From NCBI RefSeq assembly GCF_000013565.1, contig NC_007802.1:1798001-1862000 (forward strand): 64,000 nt of DNA, written 5' to 3'. The notes beneath the pieces were generated by a model that saw nothing but the letters and a program-made list of their open reading frames with translations, was not told where the DNA came from and searched no databases. Origin of the DNA: Jannaschia sp. CCS1. GTDB lineage: Bacteria > Pseudomonadota > Alphaproteobacteria > Rhodobacterales > Rhodobacteraceae. Positions 17,622 through 25,832 of this stretch are shown one piece after another (positions within the stretch are counted from its first letter, which is position 1; each line of letters opens with the position of its first letter). The position numbers were made by a program, and so were the translations under genes.

Positions 17622-18775
17622 CACCGGATCGCGGCTTTCCGGACACGGAGTTCCAGGCCCGTACCGCCCGTGCGCAGTCGATGATGGAACAGGCAGGTCT
17701 GGGCGCGCTGCTCCTGACGACGGAGCCGGAAGTGCGCTACTATACCGGGTTTCTGACGCGCTTCTGGGAAAGCCCCACACGCCCCTGGTTCGTTGTGATC
17801 CCGGCCTCTGGTGCGCCCATCGCCGTGATCCCCAGCATTGGCGCGCACCTGATGGGACAGACTTGGATCACAGACATCCGCACATGGGCCGCGCCCGATT
17901 ATGACGATGACGGTGTGGGTCTGTTGGCCGAAACACTGTGCGAGATTACGCCTGCCGATGCTCATGTCGGGCTTGCCGACCAGATGGAAAGCCACCTGCG
18001 GATGCCGCTTTCCAGTCTTCGTAGGCTGGAGCACTCCATCGGCCCCCGCCGCATCACTGGCGACGCGACCATCACGCGCCGCCTGCGCCTGGTGAAATCG
18101 CCGTTGGAACTGGCCAAGATCACCCATGCGGTCCAGATCGCCGACCGTGCCTTTGACCGTGTGCCAGAGGTTGCGCGGACGGGCATATCCCTGTCGCAGG
18201 TCTTTCGCGATTTTCAACGGCTGTGTCTGGAGGAGGGCGCCGATTGGGTGCCCTATCTGGCTGGCGCGGCAGCGGTAGGGGGATACGGTGACGTCATCTC
18301 CCCCGCGACCGATGCGCCGCTGGCTTTGGGGGATGTCCTGATGCTTGACACCGGCCTCATCTGGGACGGATACTTCTGCGACTTCGACCGGAACTTCAGC
18401 CTGGGGCCGCCAGATGCACAGGTTGCGGACGGCCACGCGGCCCTGATCGCGGCGACACAGGCAGGACATGCGGTTGCCAAGCCGGGCGCACGGATCTGCG
18501 ATCTGTTCCACGCGATGAATGATATCGTGAGCCCGGGCAGTGCGGCGTCGGATGCGGGGCGGCTGGGGCACGGGCTGGGGATGCAGCTGACGGAATGGCC
18601 CTCAATCATCGCCGCCGACACGACGGTGCTGGAGGAGGGGATGGTGCTGACCCTGGAGCCGGGGATCACGCTGCCGTCGGGCAAGATCCTGGTCCATGAA
18701 GAGAATATCGTCATCGAAGGGCAGGGCGCGCGGTATCTGTCGCGGCCTCAACCCCCGGAGATCCGTGTCATATGA
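17618..18775 (+). CDS. M24 family metallohydrolase (Xaa-Pro peptidase/ectoine hydrolase-like)
   Basis: 385 residues with a creatinase-type N-terminal domain (about 1-150) and a pita-bread catalytic domain. All five metal ligands are visible: D244 in MLDTG, the aspartate of FCDFDRNF about 11 residues later, the histidine of RLGHGLGMQLTEWP, the glutamate of LTLEPG, and the glutamate of VHEENIV. M24 enzymes hydrolyse X-Pro peptides or non-peptide substrates such as creatine or ectoine (DoeA/EutD). The 4-base overlaps on both sides, with a PLP lyase and a EutA-like protein, favour a small-molecule amidohydrolase over a general peptidase. Confidence 0.8.
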   Translation: MTPDRGFPDTEFQARTARAQSMMEQAGLGALLLTTEPEVRYYTGFLTRFWESPTRPWFVVIPASGAPIAVIPSIGAHLMGQTWITDIRTWAAPDYDDDGVGLLAETLCEITPADAHVGLADQMESHLRMPLSSLRRLEHSIGPRRITGDATITRRLRLVKSPLELAKITHAVQIADRAFDRVPEVARTGISLSQVFRDFQRLCLEEGADWVPYLAGAAAVGGYGDVISPATDAPLALGDVLMLDTGLIWDGYFCDFDRNFSLGPPDAQVADGHAALIAATQAGHAVAKPGARICDLFHAMNDIVSPGSAASDAGRLGHGLGMQLTEWPSIIAADTTVLEEGMVLTLEPGITLPSGKILVHEENIVIEGQGARYLSRPQPPEIRVI

Positions 18776-19512
18776 AGAGCTTGCCCTACACCTTGTCGAC
18801 GCATCGCCCGTCCCAGCTTGGCATGATCGTGCTGCAATCCGATGAGACGGTGGAGATGGATCTGCGGCATCTTTTGCCGACGGAGGCAGAGCTTCTGGTG
18901 ACCCGTATCCCGTCCTCCCCCACCGTCTCATCGGACGGCCTGGGCCAGATGGAGCGGGATGTGACGGGTGCGGCAAGCCTGTTGCCACGGGGTGCGCGGC
19001 TGTCCGTCGTCGGGTTCGGCTGCACCTCGGGCACGGCGCAGATCGGGGCGGCGCGGATCGCGGACCTGACCCGCAAGGGGGTTGAGACGGCTGCCGTGAC
19101 CAATCCCGTCTCCGCCCTCATCGCCGCTTGCGCGCATCTGGGCGTCACGCGTCTGGCACTGGTCAGCCCATACGTTGAAGAGGTCTCACACCGCCTGATG
19201 GAGGTTTTGGCGGAGGCGGGCATCACCATCGCCGCCTTCGCGAGCTTCAATGAGGCCCGGGAGGACCGCGTTGTGCGCATCGCGCCGCAGGCGATTGTGG
19301 ATGCGGCTCGGGCAACGGCGGAGGACGCGCCGTGTGATGCGGTCTTCCTGTCCTGCACCAACATGCGCACGTTGGATGTGATCGCCCCTATCGAGGCCGA
19401 ATTGGGCCTGCCAGTCCTGTCCAGCAATCTGGTGTTGGCCTGGCATATGGCGCGTCTGGCGGGCGTGAGCGGGCCTTTGGGCATTGATGCCGCGCTGACC
19501 CGGGCGCGCTAG
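18772..19512 (+). CDS. Asp/Glu racemase or maleate-isomerase-like protein (EutA-like)
   Basis: 246 residues. The two catalytic cysteines of this family are present in FGCTSGTAQIG (about residues 82-92) and LSCTNMRTLD (about 188-197). The N-terminal QLGMIVLQSDETVEMDLRH and these motifs are closest to maleate cis-trans isomerase/EutA proteins, which accompany ectoine or N-heterocycle catabolism. It is the last gene of the three-gene operon and overlaps the M24 gene by 4 bases. The substrate is not predictable from sequence alone. Confidence 0.8.
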   Translation: MKSLPYTLSTHRPSQLGMIVLQSDETVEMDLRHLLPTEAELLVTRIPSSPTVSSDGLGQMERDVTGAASLLPRGARLSVVGFGCTSGTAQIGAARIADLTRKGVETAAVTNPVSALIAACAHLGVTRLALVSPYVEEVSHRLMEVLAEAGITIAAFASFNEAREDRVVRIAPQAIVDAARATAEDAPCDAVFLSCTNMRTLDVIAPIEAELGLPVLSSNLVLAWHMARLAGVSGPLGIDAALTRAR

Positions 19513-19950
19513 CCAATGAATTGCAGCCGCGCGAGACGGCCCTGAGGGCTGCGCGCGGCGACCAGTGCATTCTGGATGCCGGTGGCCACGATCTCTCCCT
19601 CATCCATTCCGATGATGCGGCCAGCCGTTTTCTGCTGCCGCCCGGGGCTGCGGAATGATCATGGTCAACCGGGCTTGGTTCAATTCTTCCGCAGCCGTTT
19701 GCACAGCGGCCTTGTTCTCGGCGGGCGCGGCACTCGGGGGGTCACCCAGCAGCAAGACCGGGCGCATCGCGCAGCACGGTGAGGGCGATTGCTGTGGCCC
19801 GCCCGCGTGGCTTCGAAGGTTTCGACCGATACGCGCGGCTCTTTGTATCGAAACAGGTATCCTGTGTCTCCCCAATGTGTCGACAACTTCGCCGTGCGAC
19901 ACCAGTCGCAGACCGTCATGCTGTTGGCACGCTATTCTAAAAGGGAAAAC
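19513..19950. other. 438-base region, possibly a decayed gene
   Basis: No intact gene is supported. On the minus strand, protein-like stretches occur in different frames: WGDTGYLFRYKEPRVSVET, then LLLGDPPSAAPAENKAA with AAEELNQARLTMIIPQP, then IVATGIQNALVAARSPQGR. They run in the same direction with frame changes between them, which suggests a frameshifted remnant. I cannot name the ancestral protein. It lies between the catabolic operon and tRNA-Asn. Confidence 0.35.
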
Positions 19951-20025
19951 TGGCTCCGGCGGTAGGGATCGAACCTACGACAAATTGATTAACAGTCAAC
20001 TGCTCTACCGCTGAGCTACGCCGGA
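19951..20025 (-). tRNA. tRNA-Asn (anticodon GTT)
   Basis: The minus strand folds as a 75-base tRNA with CCA encoded. It starts TCCGGCG, has the D arm TAGCTCAGCGGTAGAGC, the anticodon loop CTGTTAATC with GTT, and the T arm GTAGGTTCGATCCCTAC. The acceptor 3' side is CGCCGGAG followed by CCA. Confidence 0.97.
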
Positions 20026-20083
20026 ACTAGGCGCGATATAGCAAGGGTCTTTTGGGCCGTCCAGTGGGGGAATCCCGAAAAGT

Positions 20084-20968
20084 TCACTCACACGCGAAAA
20101 GTGCGTCTTTGTGGAGAGGGTCGGAAGTAGTGATCTGCGCGCGTGTGCGGAGGTCGATGAGGTGAGCCAGAACGTTGCGGGCGGCGGCGGGCAGCAGGGC
20201 GGCGGCCACGTCGGTGTAGATATGACGCGCGAGGGTGTCGGCGCTGGCGGGGCCGATCTGCGCCAAAGCCGCAAGGATCTGGGCCTCACGTCCGCGCCTG
20301 TGGGCGATCAGCTCGGCACAGCGGGCCTGGGGATGGGTCACCGGCTCTCCGTGGCCGGGGTAATAGATCCGGTCCTGGCGGGCCCGCAACATCTCCAACG
20401 ACGCGAAGAAGGCCGTCATGTCGCCGTCGGGAGGGGAGACCAGCGACGTGGACCATCCCATTGCCAGATCGCCCGAGAACAACGCATCGCCCCAGACAAA
20501 GCTGAGGTGATTGGCCATGTGGCCGGGGGTCTCCAGCACCTCGATGCCCTCAATGATATCGCCGCCCCTGATCCGTTCGTCCGGTGCGAAGTCCGGATCA
20601 ATGCCTTCGCCGCCACCCACTGCGTCACCCAGTGCTGTCATCACCGCACTGCGGCCCCAATCGGATGGTCCGGCGGCAAAAATCGGTGCGCCCGTGGCCT
20701 GGGCCAGGGGGCGGGCGAGGGGGGAATGATCAAGATGCGAGTGGGTCACAAGGATCCGCGCGACACTCTCCCCGGGCTGCAACGCGCCCAGGATCGCGTG
20801 CATATGCTGTGGCACCGCCGGGCCGGGGTCGATCACACTGACCTCCCCTTGGCCCAGAATATAGGTCTGCGTGCCGGTGAAGGTCATGGGGGATGGGTTG
20901 GGGGCCGTGATGCGGCGCAGGTCCGGGGCCAGGTGCGTCGACGACGGATGTCTCGTTTCGCTTTGCAT
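20084..20968 (-). CDS. MBL-fold metallo-hydrolase
   Basis: 294 residues. The metallo-beta-lactamase motif THSHLDH is at about residues 75-81. Further metal ligands are the histidine of LETPGHMANH, the aspartate of FSGDLAMGW and the histidine of YYPGHGEPV. A C-terminal winged-helix-like part (ILAALAQIGPASADTLARHI, VLAHLIDLRTRAQI) is typical of LACTB2-type hydrolases that act on RNA or thioesters. The start at 20968 gives MQSETRHPSS; the frame is open further into the divergent kinase gene. It diverges from that kinase across 24 bases, so promoters overlap the coding starts. Confidence 0.88.
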   Translation of the reverse strand: MQSETRHPSSTHLAPDLRRITAPNPSPMTFTGTQTYILGQGEVSVIDPGPAVPQHMHAILGALQPGESVARILVTHSHLDHSPLARPLAQATGAPIFAAGPSDWGRSAVMTALGDAVGGGEGIDPDFAPDERIRGGDIIEGIEVLETPGHMANHLSFVWGDALFSGDLAMGWSTSLVSPPDGDMTAFFASLEMLRARQDRIYYPGHGEPVTHPQARCAELIAHRRGREAQILAALAQIGPASADTLARHIYTDVAAALLPAAARNVLAHLIDLRTRAQITTSDPLHKDALFACE

Positions 20969-20992
20969 GCAGTGTGCGCCCTCGCGTAGGTT

Positions 20993-22306
20993 ATGGCCAT
21001 GACACCGTCGACCTGGATCAAGCAATTTCTGCCGCGTGGCCTTTACGGGCGTGCGGCCCTGATCCTGATCGTGCCCGTGGTCACGATCCAGCTTGTAGTC
21101 AGTTCCGTCTTTCTGCAACGCCATTTCGAGGACGTGACGCGGGAGATGACGAGCGCGCTGAGCCTCGATCTGAACCTGGTGCTGGACACTCTTGCACGCT
21201 CTGGACCCGAGGTCGCCACGGCGCTTGCGGATGCGTTGGAGATCGAAATCGTGACGCCCGGACAGGCGAACGGAGATGCACGCTATTTCTACGACCTTTC
21301 GGGCGTTGTTGTCATCGAAGTTCTGCGCGCGCGCATGTCCGGTGTGCAGGCCGTCGATCTGCGCATGGATGAGCGGCGGGTCTATGTTGAGCTGGCCCGC
21401 GAGGGTGGGGCGCCCATGGCGTTTGATATCTCTCGGCGTCGCGCCTCGGCGCCTGCGCCGCACCAGCTTCTGGTGATCATGGTGGCGACGGGCATATTGA
21501 TGACGCTTGTCGCGTATTTGTTTCTGCGCAACCAATTACGGCCGATCCGCCGCCTTGCGGTTGCGGCGGAGGCGTTCGGTAAGGGCAGGCGGACGGAATA
21601 CCACCTTTCGGGTGCCACGGAAGTTCGCTCGGCCGGGCGCGCGTTTCTGGATATGCGGGGCCGGATCGAAGGATATCTGGAACAGCGCACGCTGATGCTG
21701 TCGGGCGTGAGCCACGACCTGCGCACACCGCTGACGCGGATGCGGTTGGCATTGGGGATGATGGAGGACGGCCCGGACCGCGATGCATTGGTTCAGGATG
21801 TGGAAGAGATGGAGGTGCTGGTCGCCACCTTCCTCGATTTCGTGCGGGGCGACGCGCTTGATGATCCCGAATCCGTGGACCCGCTGGCGCTGGTGGCGGA
21901 CGTCGTGGAGAAGGCCCGGCGGGGCGGTGGCGAAATTGCGCTGGATCTGCCCGACGCGATGGCACCCGCCATGGTGCGCCCCATGGCCGTGCAGCGCGCG
22001 GTGACGAACCTTGTGGCCAACGCCCTGCGCTACGGGGGGCGTGCGGCGGTTTCCGTCACGGTGCAGGAGCGCACATTCCGCATCACGGTGGAGGATGCGG
22101 GCCCGGGTATTCCCGAGGATCAACGCGCCGACGCTTTGCGCCCTTTCATCCGCCTCGACACCTCGCGCAACCAGAACCAGGGCTCGGGCGTCGGGCTGGG
22201 GCTGGCGATCACCGAGGACATCACCCGCCGCCACGGCGGATCCCTAGCCCTGAGTGAGAGCGCCAAGATGGGTGGTCTGCGGGTGGATCTGACGCTCCCA
22301 AGGTGA
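20993..22306 (+). CDS. EnvZ-like sensor histidine kinase
   Basis: 437 residues. Two membrane segments (about 21-41 and 157-177) flank a periplasmic sensor. A HAMP linker follows, then the phospho-acceptor box GVSHDLRTPLTRMRLAL and an HATPase domain with the N box (NLVANALRYGG), G1 box DAGPGIPE and G2 box GSGVGLGLAI. It is of the OmpR/EnvZ class. No response regulator gene is adjacent or anywhere in the window, so its partner is elsewhere. The start MTPSTWIKQFLPRGL is typical of EnvZ homologues; an in-frame GTG or TTG upstream is possible. Confidence 0.92.
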   Translation: MAMTPSTWIKQFLPRGLYGRAALILIVPVVTIQLVVSSVFLQRHFEDVTREMTSALSLDLNLVLDTLARSGPEVATALADALEIEIVTPGQANGDARYFYDLSGVVVIEVLRARMSGVQAVDLRMDERRVYVELAREGGAPMAFDISRRRASAPAPHQLLVIMVATGILMTLVAYLFLRNQLRPIRRLAVAAEAFGKGRRTEYHLSGATEVRSAGRAFLDMRGRIEGYLEQRTLMLSGVSHDLRTPLTRMRLALGMMEDGPDRDALVQDVEEMEVLVATFLDFVRGDALDDPESVDPLALVADVVEKARRGGGEIALDLPDAMAPAMVRPMAVQRAVTNLVANALRYGGRAAVSVTVQERTFRITVEDAGPGIPEDQRADALRPFIRLDTSRNQNQGSGVGLGLAITEDITRRHGGSLALSESAKMGGLRVDLTLPR

Positions 22307-22376
22307 CGCGCTTGGTGCCCTCAAGCATGTTGTTGGGACAATCAGAGCCAATAAATCATGGAGTTTGGGGTGTTTT

Positions 22377-22453
22377 TGGTAGGCCCGGCAGGACTTGAAC
22401 CCGCAACCAAAGCGTTATGAGCGCTCTGCTCTAACCAATTGAGCTACAGGCCC
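22377..22453 (-). tRNA. tRNA with CAT anticodon (elongator Met or Ile2)
   Basis: 77 bases including encoded CCA. It starts GGGCCTG, with D arm TAGCTCAATTGGTTAGAGC, anticodon loop CTCATAA, T arm GCGGGTTCAAGTCCTGC and acceptor CGGGCCTA. The C4-G69 and C5-G68 pairs match the determinants described for lysidine-modified tRNA-Ile2 in E. coli rather than elongator tRNA-Met, but identity is not certain. The first acceptor pair is G-U. Confidence 0.93.
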
Positions 22454-22570
22454 CCGATATCCGCAGCACTAGCAGAGGCAAAAGCCACTTTGAAGGGCCA
22501 ATGGCATTGCGGTGGGGGCAACCATCCCATATCGATGCGGCCAGTCCCTGTCGCGCCGGAGCTTCGCCCC

Positions 22571-22963
22571 ATGACCAACCTTGGATATCTTGCCCTGCGC
22601 TATCTGTTGTGGATGATCGGGCTGCGCATCCTCTATATCGCGGCGGTGAATTTTCTGTTCATTCCCAACAGCTTGGGCAGCGCGGTGATCCTCGCATCTG
22701 TCCCGGCAATGGACATCGGTCGGCAGGCCGTCCTGCGCGCGACTGCGCCTTTGGAGTTTGCGGATTGGGCCAAGGTCTGGGCGGTGATGATCAGCGTCTA
22801 CCTGATCGTCAATGTCATCCTGATTGCCATGCTGGTGCCCGCGTTCAGGGCGGCGTTTGCCGACCCGGTAGGTCTGCAATTGATCATCTTGACAAGCGGG
22901 GGCGTCGCGCTTTTGCTGGCGCTCTTTCTTTGGATCGGCGCCCGGATCGGGGCGCGGGGTTAA
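22571..22963 (+). CDS. Integral membrane protein of unknown function
   Basis: 130 residues with three or four hydrophobic segments: YLLWMIGLRILYIAAVNFLF, WAVMISVYLIVNVILIAMLV and LIILTSGGVALLLALFLWI. No family motif is recognised with confidence; it resembles the small four-helix ABZJ_00895-type proteins. I chose the ATG at 22571 (MTNLGYLALRY). The frame is open upstream into the tRNA gene, so the longer reading is unlikely. It converges on the glycosyltransferase gene with a gap of 7 bases. Confidence 0.7.
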   Translation: MTNLGYLALRYLLWMIGLRILYIAAVNFLFIPNSLGSAVILASVPAMDIGRQAVLRATAPLEFADWAKVWAVMISVYLIVNVILIAMLVPAFRAAFADPVGLQLIILTSGGVALLLALFLWIGARIGARG

Positions 22964-22970
22964 GCCAGGA

Positions 22971-23930
22971 TCAAGCCGCCTCTGACAGGGCCTCCTCCGC
23001 CATCGCGCGCAGGTGATGCTTCATGTTCTTGCGCCGTGCTTCCAGCCCGAAGACCTCCAGAAATGTCTCCGGCGCCCGTCTCCCCGCAATCTCGGCCAGG
23101 GTGTCCAGCGCCTCGCGCCCATGGACCTTGTGTTTCCACAATGCGCCGATGCGATGATAATGGGCCACGCTTTGAGGCTGACCCTCGCCATCGCCAAAGG
23201 CCTGAATGTTGAAATTCATGTGCTGACCCATGGACTTGACGGGCATCTTGCGCAGGTAACCCAGAATAGGCAGCGTGAACTGATCAATGTTGGAGCGTCC
23301 GTAGTCACGCGTGACTTCCCGCTCAAAATGCATGGCGGTGTGCAGCCAGTCGCGGCCAACCTCCAGCGGGATGCCGTCGATCGTGCGCTCGCGGAACACG
23401 ATCACGCCCGCGTTGAAATACGGCAAGGACCACAAGCGACGCCCCCCGTTCAGCTGTACGCGATCCTTGGGTAATGGAAGAGAATAGGCGGCGTAGAATG
23501 CCTCCCAGTCTTCCTGCGTACCGGCGGAGGACGCATAGTCAGACACGCAGGCCGCGATCAGCGCACCACCAAGTTCTTGTGCAAAATCCACGGGCTCGGT
23601 CAGGATCGTGTCGGTGTCCAGAAAGACTGATATCTCGCAGTCACGCGGCATCGCGGCGGCCAGAATCTTGTTGCCATGCGGATAGGGTGACAGCCACGGC
23701 GCGTGACCACCATTTGTGTCGGCAATGACCCGCGTTTCAACGTCCGAGGCGGCGAGAACGTCGACGGTGAACTCGTCCAGCTTTGGCAGATAATCTTCGC
23801 GCAGATACGCCACGGCGCGCTGATGCGGCATCAGGTGCCGCTTCAGGGACGGTGCGAGCAAACAGGCCTGCGCCTCAAGACGCAGACCATCGACGATGAA
23901 GAAAACCTCGGTAGATTGAGCGTGTGCCAT
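22971..23930 (-). CDS. Putative glycosyltransferase (GT-A-like, DxD)
   Basis: 319 residues, no signal peptide. The N-terminus EVFFIVDGLRLEAQACLLAP and the nucleotide-sugar motif VFLDTDTILTEPVDF (about residues 101-115) suggest a GT-A fold. The later NGGRRLWSLPYFNAGVIVFR (about 160-180) resembles the acceptor-side loop of GT8-type enzymes. The sugar and acceptor are unknown. It stands alone, divergent from purM across a 170-base AT-richer gap. Confidence 0.65.
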   Translation of the reverse strand: MAHAQSTEVFFIVDGLRLEAQACLLAPSLKRHLMPHQRAVAYLREDYLPKLDEFTVDVLAASDVETRVIADTNGGHAPWLSPYPHGNKILAAAMPRDCEISVFLDTDTILTEPVDFAQELGGALIAACVSDYASSAGTQEDWEAFYAAYSLPLPKDRVQLNGGRRLWSLPYFNAGVIVFRERTIDGIPLEVGRDWLHTAMHFEREVTRDYGRSNIDQFTLPILGYLRKMPVKSMGQHMNFNIQAFGDGEGQPQSVAHYHRIGALWKHKVHGREALDTLAEIAGRRAPETFLEVFGLEARRKNMKHHLRAMAEEALSEAA

Positions 23931-24101
23931 GCTTGGAGCCTCGTTTCTTGTGTTTCGCTATGGGCTAGGCCGCAAGTTTGTCGAAAATTTGACGCAAATA
24001 CCGACATTCGGCCGATGACATGCGAAGTGTGGCCGTTGAGCATGGACGAGCCGCGGGTGGCCTGATACCTGAGCGGCCATCGCCAGAGGGGGCCCTTGCA
24101 G

Positions 24102-25151
24102 ATGACTGACAGCAAACCGGACGCGTTGACCTATGCGGATGCGGGCGTCGATATCGACGCTGGCAACGCGCTTGTGGATCGGATCAAGCCCGCCGCTGCC
24201 GCGACAAATCGTGCCGGTGTCATGGCGGGCCTGGGGGGCTTTGGCGCTTTGTTCGATCTCAAGGCCGCGGGCTATGATGATCCGGTTCTTGTGGCCGCAA
24301 CGGACGGTGTCGGCACCAAGCTAAAGATCGCCATCGACACGGGCAACTTCGACACTATCGGCGTGGATCTGGTGGCCATGTGTGTCAACGATCTGGTCTG
24401 TCAGGGTGCGGAGCCGCTGTTTTTCCTGGATTATTTCGCGACGGGCAAGCTGGATGTCGATGACGCCGCGCGTATTGTCGAAGGCATTGCGGCGGGTTGC
24501 AAAGCCTCGGGTTGCGCGTTGATTGGCGGCGAGACGGCAGAGATGCCGGGCATGTATGCGCCCGGCGATTTTGACCTTGCGGGCTTTTCCGTTGGCGCGA
24601 TGGAGCGGGGCCGGGCGCTGCCGGACGGCGTGGCAGAGGGCGATGTGCTGCTGGGGTTGGCGTCAGACGGCGTGCATTCCAACGGCTATTCGCTGGTGCG
24701 CCGTGTGGTGGAGCGATCCGGGCTGGCCTGGGATGCGCCCGCACCCTTCGCGCAATCCAGTTTGGGAGAGGCACTTTTGGCCCCCACGCGCCTTTACGTG
24801 CAGCCCGCGCTGGCCGCGATCCGTGCGGGCGGGGTCCATGCCCTGGCCCATATCACCGGTGGCGGATTGACCGAGAACATCCCCCGCGTTCTGCCCGATG
24901 GGCTCGGCGTTGATATCGACCTGTCATCCTGGTCCCTGCCGCCGGTATTCGGCTGGCTGGCGCAGGAAGGTGCGTTGGATCAGGCGGAGCTTCTGAAGAC
25001 GTTCAACGCAGGCCTCGGCATGGTCCTCGTGGTCTCGGCGGATGCCGTCGATGGCCTGACCTGGACATTGGAAGACGCGGGCGAAAGTGTGCACCGCATC
25101 GGCACCGTCACGGCAGGCGCGGGCGTGCGCTACTCGGGATCGCTTGGATGA
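24102..25151 (+). CDS. purM: Phosphoribosylformylglycinamidine cyclo-ligase PurM
   Basis: 349 residues. PurM closes the imidazole ring of aminoimidazole ribonucleotide with ATP, the fifth step of purine synthesis. Visible are [20 protein letters not shown] at the N-terminus, [12 protein letters not shown], the glycine-rich [15 protein letters not shown], and [25 protein letters not shown] at 24085-24092 is 9 bases before the ATG at 24102; a TTG two codons upstream is in frame but less likely. The stop overlaps purN by 4 bases. The upstream gap contains ATTTG-ACG-CAAAT at 23987-23999, a possible dyad. Confidence 0.97.
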   Translation: MTDSKPDALTYADAGVDIDAGNALVDRIKPAAAATNRAGVMAGLGGFGALFDLKAAGYDDPVLVAATDGVGTKLKIAIDTGNFDTIGVDLVAMCVNDLVCQGAEPLFFLDYFATGKLDVDDAARIVEGIAAGCKASGCALIGGETAEMPGMYAPGDFDLAGFSVGAMERGRALPDGVAEGDVLLGLASDGVHSNGYSLVRRVVERSGLAWDAPAPFAQSSLGEALLAPTRLYVQPALAAIRAGGVHALAHITGGGLTENIPRVLPDGLGVDIDLSSWSLPPVFGWLAQEGALDQAELLKTFNAGLGMVLVVSADAVDGLTWTLEDAGESVHRIGTVTAGAGVRYSGSLG

Positions 25152-25741
25152 GCTTGCGGGTCGCGATCCTGATCTCCGGCGGCGGGTCCAACATGGTCGC
25201 GCTGGCCCGGGACATGGTGGGCCATCACCCCGCGCGGCCCTGTCTGGTCGTCTCAAACGTTCCGGGGGCCGGAGGATTGGCGAAGGCCGAGACCATGGGT
25301 ATTCCGACAGCCTGCGTGGATCATCGCGCGTTCAAAGGCGACCGCGCAGCGTTTGAGGCCGCTTTGCAGAAGGTGCTGATAGCCCACACCCCCGGTATCC
25401 TGTGCCTCGCGGGGTTCATGCGCATCCTGACGCCGGACTTCGTCGCGGGGTGGGAGGGGCAGATGCTGAACATCCATCCTTCCCTTTTGCCGCTCTACAA
25501 AGGTCTCAACACCCATGCCCGCGCGATTGAAGCCGGCGATGCCGAGGCCGGATGCACGGTCCATGAGGTCACGGCGGCGCTGGATGACGGACCAATCCTC
25601 GGTCAGGCCCGCGTGCCGATCCAGTCCGATGACACGCCTGAGGCCCTTGCCGCGCGCATTTTGCCGCTGGAACACCGCCTCTACCCTGCCGTTTTGCGGC
25701 GTTTTGCCAGCGGAGACCGGACCAAGTTGAAGCTCAGCTAA
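25148..25741 (+). CDS. purN: Phosphoribosylglycinamide formyltransferase PurN
   Basis: 197 residues. PurN transfers a formyl group from 10-formyl-tetrahydrofolate to GAR in purine synthesis. The phosphate loop [12 protein letters not shown] is at residues 4-15. The catalytic region [13 protein letters not shown] is followed by [10 protein letters not shown], with the catalytic Asn and His, and the final aspartate lies in [11 protein letters not shown]. It overlaps purM by 4 bases, so the two are coupled. Confidence 0.96.
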   Translation: MSLRVAILISGGGSNMVALARDMVGHHPARPCLVVSNVPGAGGLAKAETMGIPTACVDHRAFKGDRAAFEAALQKVLIAHTPGILCLAGFMRILTPDFVAGWEGQMLNIHPSLLPLYKGLNTHARAIEAGDAEAGCTVHEVTAALDDGPILGQARVPIQSDDTPEALAARILPLEHRLYPAVLRRFASGDRTKLKLS

Positions 25742-25832
25742 CCGGCTCAATTCTCCGCAGCGTCTTCCCTTCCGCCTCCGGGTCCTCTACACCCGCAAAC
25801 AACCTATTTTTCTGACGAAGACGCTCCCTCCC

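Noticed and set aside
20993-22306. MBL hydrolase and kinase as one functional unit
   Set aside because: They are divergent, with no shared domain or known link; proximity alone is not evidence.
23987-23999. Purine repressor site before purM
   Set aside because: ATTTG-ACG-CAAAT is a short dyad that can occur by chance and does not match a known alphaproteobacterial purine operator.
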